Shown piece after piece: positions 62,638-64,000 of a stretch of DNA of 64,000 nt. The notes below the pieces were generated by a model. That model saw only the letters and a program-made list of their open reading frames with translations, was not told the DNA's origin and did not search any database. Source of the stretch: JANRLF01 sp033762815. Lineage in GTDB: Bacteria > Bacteroidota > Bacteroidia > Chitinophagales > CAIOSU01. The first letter of the stretch is position 1; the number at the start of each line of letters is the position of its first letter. The translations under genes and the position numbers were made by a program. The stretch spans positions 1 through 64,000 of the forward strand of contig JANRLF010000007.1 of NCBI GenBank assembly GCA_033762815.1, written 5' to 3'.

Positions 62638-62771
62638 AAAGCGATACTATTCGGCCTAAGGTAATATACATTCCCCAATCAGCCAAAAAGGTAGTTTCTT
62701 AACAGTAAATCTGGCATACAGAAACCTGCTCCCTGTAAATTTAGTTATCTTAGAAAAGCAAAAGCTGGAAT

Positions 62772-63014
62772 ATGGGACTGGAGAAACTAAAAAATGAGCT
62801 TCGTCGATATATTGATAACTCAAATGATGAAGCATTGCTCGAAAAGCTAAAGCTTGCTTTTCAGGCCGTGCATCCAAAAAGCGATTTTTGGTTTGACCTA
62901 AGTACTGAGGAGCAACAGGATATTGAACAAGGGCTTAAAGAAATAGAACATGAGGATAATCTACTCGATCATTCCAAAGTAATGGAAGAAGCCCGCAAAT
63001 GGAAAAGAAAATAA
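62772..63014 (+). CDS. Antitoxin of a ParE/RelE-type pair
   Basis: 80 residues, highly charged and helical, with EKLKNELRRYIDNSNDEALL, then DLSTEEQQDIEQGLKEIEHE and a basic tail. It matches the small antitoxins that accompany ParE-type toxins in Bacteroidota. Its last 16 bp overlap the toxin start, as is typical. Confidence 0.75.
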   Translation: MGLEKLKNELRRYIDNSNDEALLEKLKLAFQAVHPKSDFWFDLSTEEQQDIEQGLKEIEHEDNLLDHSKVMEEARKWKRK

Positions 63015-63277
63015 AGTGGCGTAAAAAAGCTAAAGCAAGACTTCAAGAGATTTATAATTTTCTTTACAAGAAATGGGGCGAAAAAGCAACTGAAGATTTT
63101 TTGGATTTACTGGAAAGGGATTTAGAATTATTACTGATTTTTCCAAATATGGGCATCCTATCAGAAGAAAAGCCTTTGATAAGAAAATTTCTGGTCACTA
63201 AACATAACTATCTAATATATACAATTAGGAAAGGTTACTTAATTGTGCTGAACATTCAGGATACAAGAATGCAATAA
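62999..63277 (+). CDS. ParE/RelE-type toxin
   Basis: 92 residues: KIKWRKKAKARLQEIYNFLY, KWGEKATEDFLDLLERDLEL, LLIFPNMGI, then RKFLVTKHNYLIYTIRKGYL and NIQDTR at the end. These are the hallmarks of the RelE/ParE superfamily. It would inhibit gyrase or cleave mRNA, depending on subtype. Overlaps its antitoxin by 16 bp. Confidence 0.83.
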   Translation: MEKKIKWRKKAKARLQEIYNFLYKKWGEKATEDFLDLLERDLELLLIFPNMGILSEEKPLIRKFLVTKHNYLIYTIRKGYLIVLNIQDTRMQ

Positions 63278-63357
63278 ATCCCATAACATATTTGGGATAC
63301 CCCTATTTGATATACACATCACTAGAAACACCATGCTGAAATTTTTTTCACCCCTAC

Positions 63358-63386
63358 ATGTACAACTTCAAAAAATAGTTGTACAT
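63358..63386. promoter_or_regulatory. Perfect inverted repeat upstream of the SdpR-like gene, candidate operator
   Basis: ATGTACAACT (63358-63367) and its exact complement AGTTGTACAT (63377-63386), separated by 9 bp, about 25 bp before the SdpR start at 63412. A dimeric ArsR-type repressor would bind such a site to shut off its own sdpR-sdpI transcript. Binding itself is inferred. Confidence 0.7.
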
Positions 63387-63411
63387 TTAGACAATTATCT
63401 AACTATTTAAC

Positions 63412-63681
63412 ATGCGCAACTTCTTTAAGGCACTCGACGACCCTACCCGAAGGCAGATTATGGAAATGCTTCGCGAAAAGGACCTTACCGCCAGCGAAAT
63501 AGCGGATGCCTTTGATATGAGCAAACCCAGCATTTCCTATCATTTGGATTTATTGAGGCAAGCGGGGCTAGTGCATTCCGTAAAGAAAGGCCAATACGTA
63601 CTGTATTCGCTCAATACCACGGTGTTGGATGAGGCAGTATCATGGCTACTTAGCTTAAAAGACAAACAAAAACTCCCATAA
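63412..63681 (+). CDS. ArsR-family repressor, SdpR-like
   Basis: 89 residues of the ArsR/SmtB winged-helix group. It starts RNFFKALDDPTRRQIMEML, with the recognition helix in SEIADAFDMSKPSISYHLDL and the wing SVKKGQYVLYSL. No metal-binding cysteines are seen. SdpR normally represses sdpRI until SdpI in the membrane sequesters it. The SdpI-like gene follows after 1 bp. A perfect inverted repeat lies 26 bp upstream. Confidence 0.88.
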   Translation: MRNFFKALDDPTRRQIMEMLREKDLTASEIADAFDMSKPSISYHLDLLRQAGLVHSVKKGQYVLYSLNTTVLDEAVSWLLSLKDKQKLP

Positions 63682-63682
63682 T

Positions 63683-64000
63683 ATGACTACACGCACACAT
63701 CATATCATCCAAATCGGCCTAATGCTGGCCGCACTGGTTCTGAGCCTGATTTTTTGGAACAAAATGCCTGACAGGATACCCATCCATTACAACCTGCAAG
63801 GAGAGATAGATAACTATGGGCCGAAAGGCATGTTGTTCCTTTTGTTTCCCGGCATAGGGCTATTAGTGTATGCCATTATCCAATTGCTGCCTATGATTGA
63901 CCCCAAACGGAACATTAGGGACTATATGGACAACTTTAGGAGCTTTGGTACCATTCTGATGGCATTCCTTTTTTGCCTTTATCTTGTACAGTTGCTAGGC
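63683..64000 (+). CDS. SdpI/DUF1648-type membrane protein, truncated by the window edge
   Basis: First 106 residues only; the frame is open to the last base. TM1 about 8-26 (IIQIGLMLAALVLSLIFWNK), then the DUF1648 signature MPDRIPIHYNLQGEIDNYG, TM2 (about 58-77) and a third helix near the edge. SdpI confers immunity to the Bacillus SdpC toxin and signals to SdpR; in Bacteroidota it may monitor another membrane stress. Confidence 0.85.
   Translation, partial: MTTRTHHIIQIGLMLAALVLSLIFWNKMPDRIPIHYNLQGEIDNYGPKGMLFLLFPGIGLLVYAIIQLLPMIDPKRNIRDYMDNFRSFGTILMAFLFCLYLVQLLG

Noticed and set aside
1..64000. CRISPR arrays, tRNA/rRNA genes, insertion sequences, phage genes, cobalamin riboswitch
   Set aside because: I looked for regularly spaced repeats, cloverleaf-like sequences, transposase motifs and a B12-box upstream of the mutase and adenosyltransferase genes and saw none. 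A short structured RNA could still have been missed by eye.

Overview
The window comes from a member of the Bacteroidota, probably outside the Flavobacteriia and Bacteroidia (a Chitinophagales/Saprospirales-type lineage fits best, but this is inference). Four large secreted proteins end in a type A type IX secretion (T9SS) sorting domain. Promoters of the Bacteroidota TAnnTTTG type are visible, clear Shine-Dalgarno sequences are lacking, and the primary sigma factor is the short 289-residue form of this phylum. No rRNA, tRNA, CRISPR array, transposase or phage gene was found.

Layout. 1-1.8 kb is an AT-rich accessory patch on the minus strand: two small membrane proteins with the same plan (two TM helices plus a beta-rich tail), fragments that look like broken tips of larger proteins (one a LysM repeat), and two copies of a 150-bp hairpin repeat. 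1.85-4.84 kb is a T9SS-secreted protein with seven 51-residue cysteine repeats. 5-10.2 kb is core housekeeping: lipoprotein, rsmG, ECF sigma factor, glycosyltransferase, tgt and an LptF/G permease. 10.2-11.6 kb is a second small accessory patch with two shortened copies of the same repeat and a cassette of two tiny basic peptides plus a membrane protein. 11.6-19 kb holds DUF2279, AIM24, a MacB-type permease, queA, DUF2795, a cobalamin adenosyltransferase, a LolD-type ATPase and ExbD. The block 13.9-18.06 kb is bracketed by 300-bp inverted repeats.

19.1-27.5 kb is one gene for a 2797-residue T9SS beta-helix/Ig-like protein. 28-33 kb has an ABC exporter and two tandemly duplicated T9SS proteins. 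33.4-39 kb has a retinol-saturase-like oxidoreductase, an AI-2E-family transporter, the primary sigma factor and a Rieske oxygenase. 39-41.8 kb has an ECF sigma factor with a small membrane partner, then a collagen-like protein with about 47 perfect Gly-X-Y triplets. 41.7-47.4 kb is a minus-strand lipid and amine group: desaturase, cyclopropane-synthase-like methyltransferase, serine-palmitoyltransferase-like enzyme, peptidase lipoprotein and FAD amine oxidase. 47.5-50.6 kb carries meaB and methylmalonyl-CoA mutase, which share the adenosylcobalamin economy with the adenosyltransferase at 16.8 kb. 50.8-55.7 kb has hicB with a frameshifted hicA, DUF5655, DUF6496 and smc. 55.9-60.8 kb is a MarR regulator divergent from a four-gene efflux operon (ATPase, frameshifted HlyD-type adaptor, permease, TolC). 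The right edge has a sodium:solute symporter, a ParE-type toxin-antitoxin pair, and an SdpR repressor with a truncated SdpI, preceded by a perfect inverted-repeat operator.

The most unusual material is the hairpin-repeat family tied to small membrane-protein cassettes, the inverted repeats around 13.9-18.1 kb, and the two genes (hicA and the efflux adaptor) that each appear one base short. I did not find convincing evidence of a complete new multi-gene system. The best candidate for one is the three-gene cassette at 10.8-11.5 kb. All similarity statements come from reading the sequence and recalling families; no database search was run.
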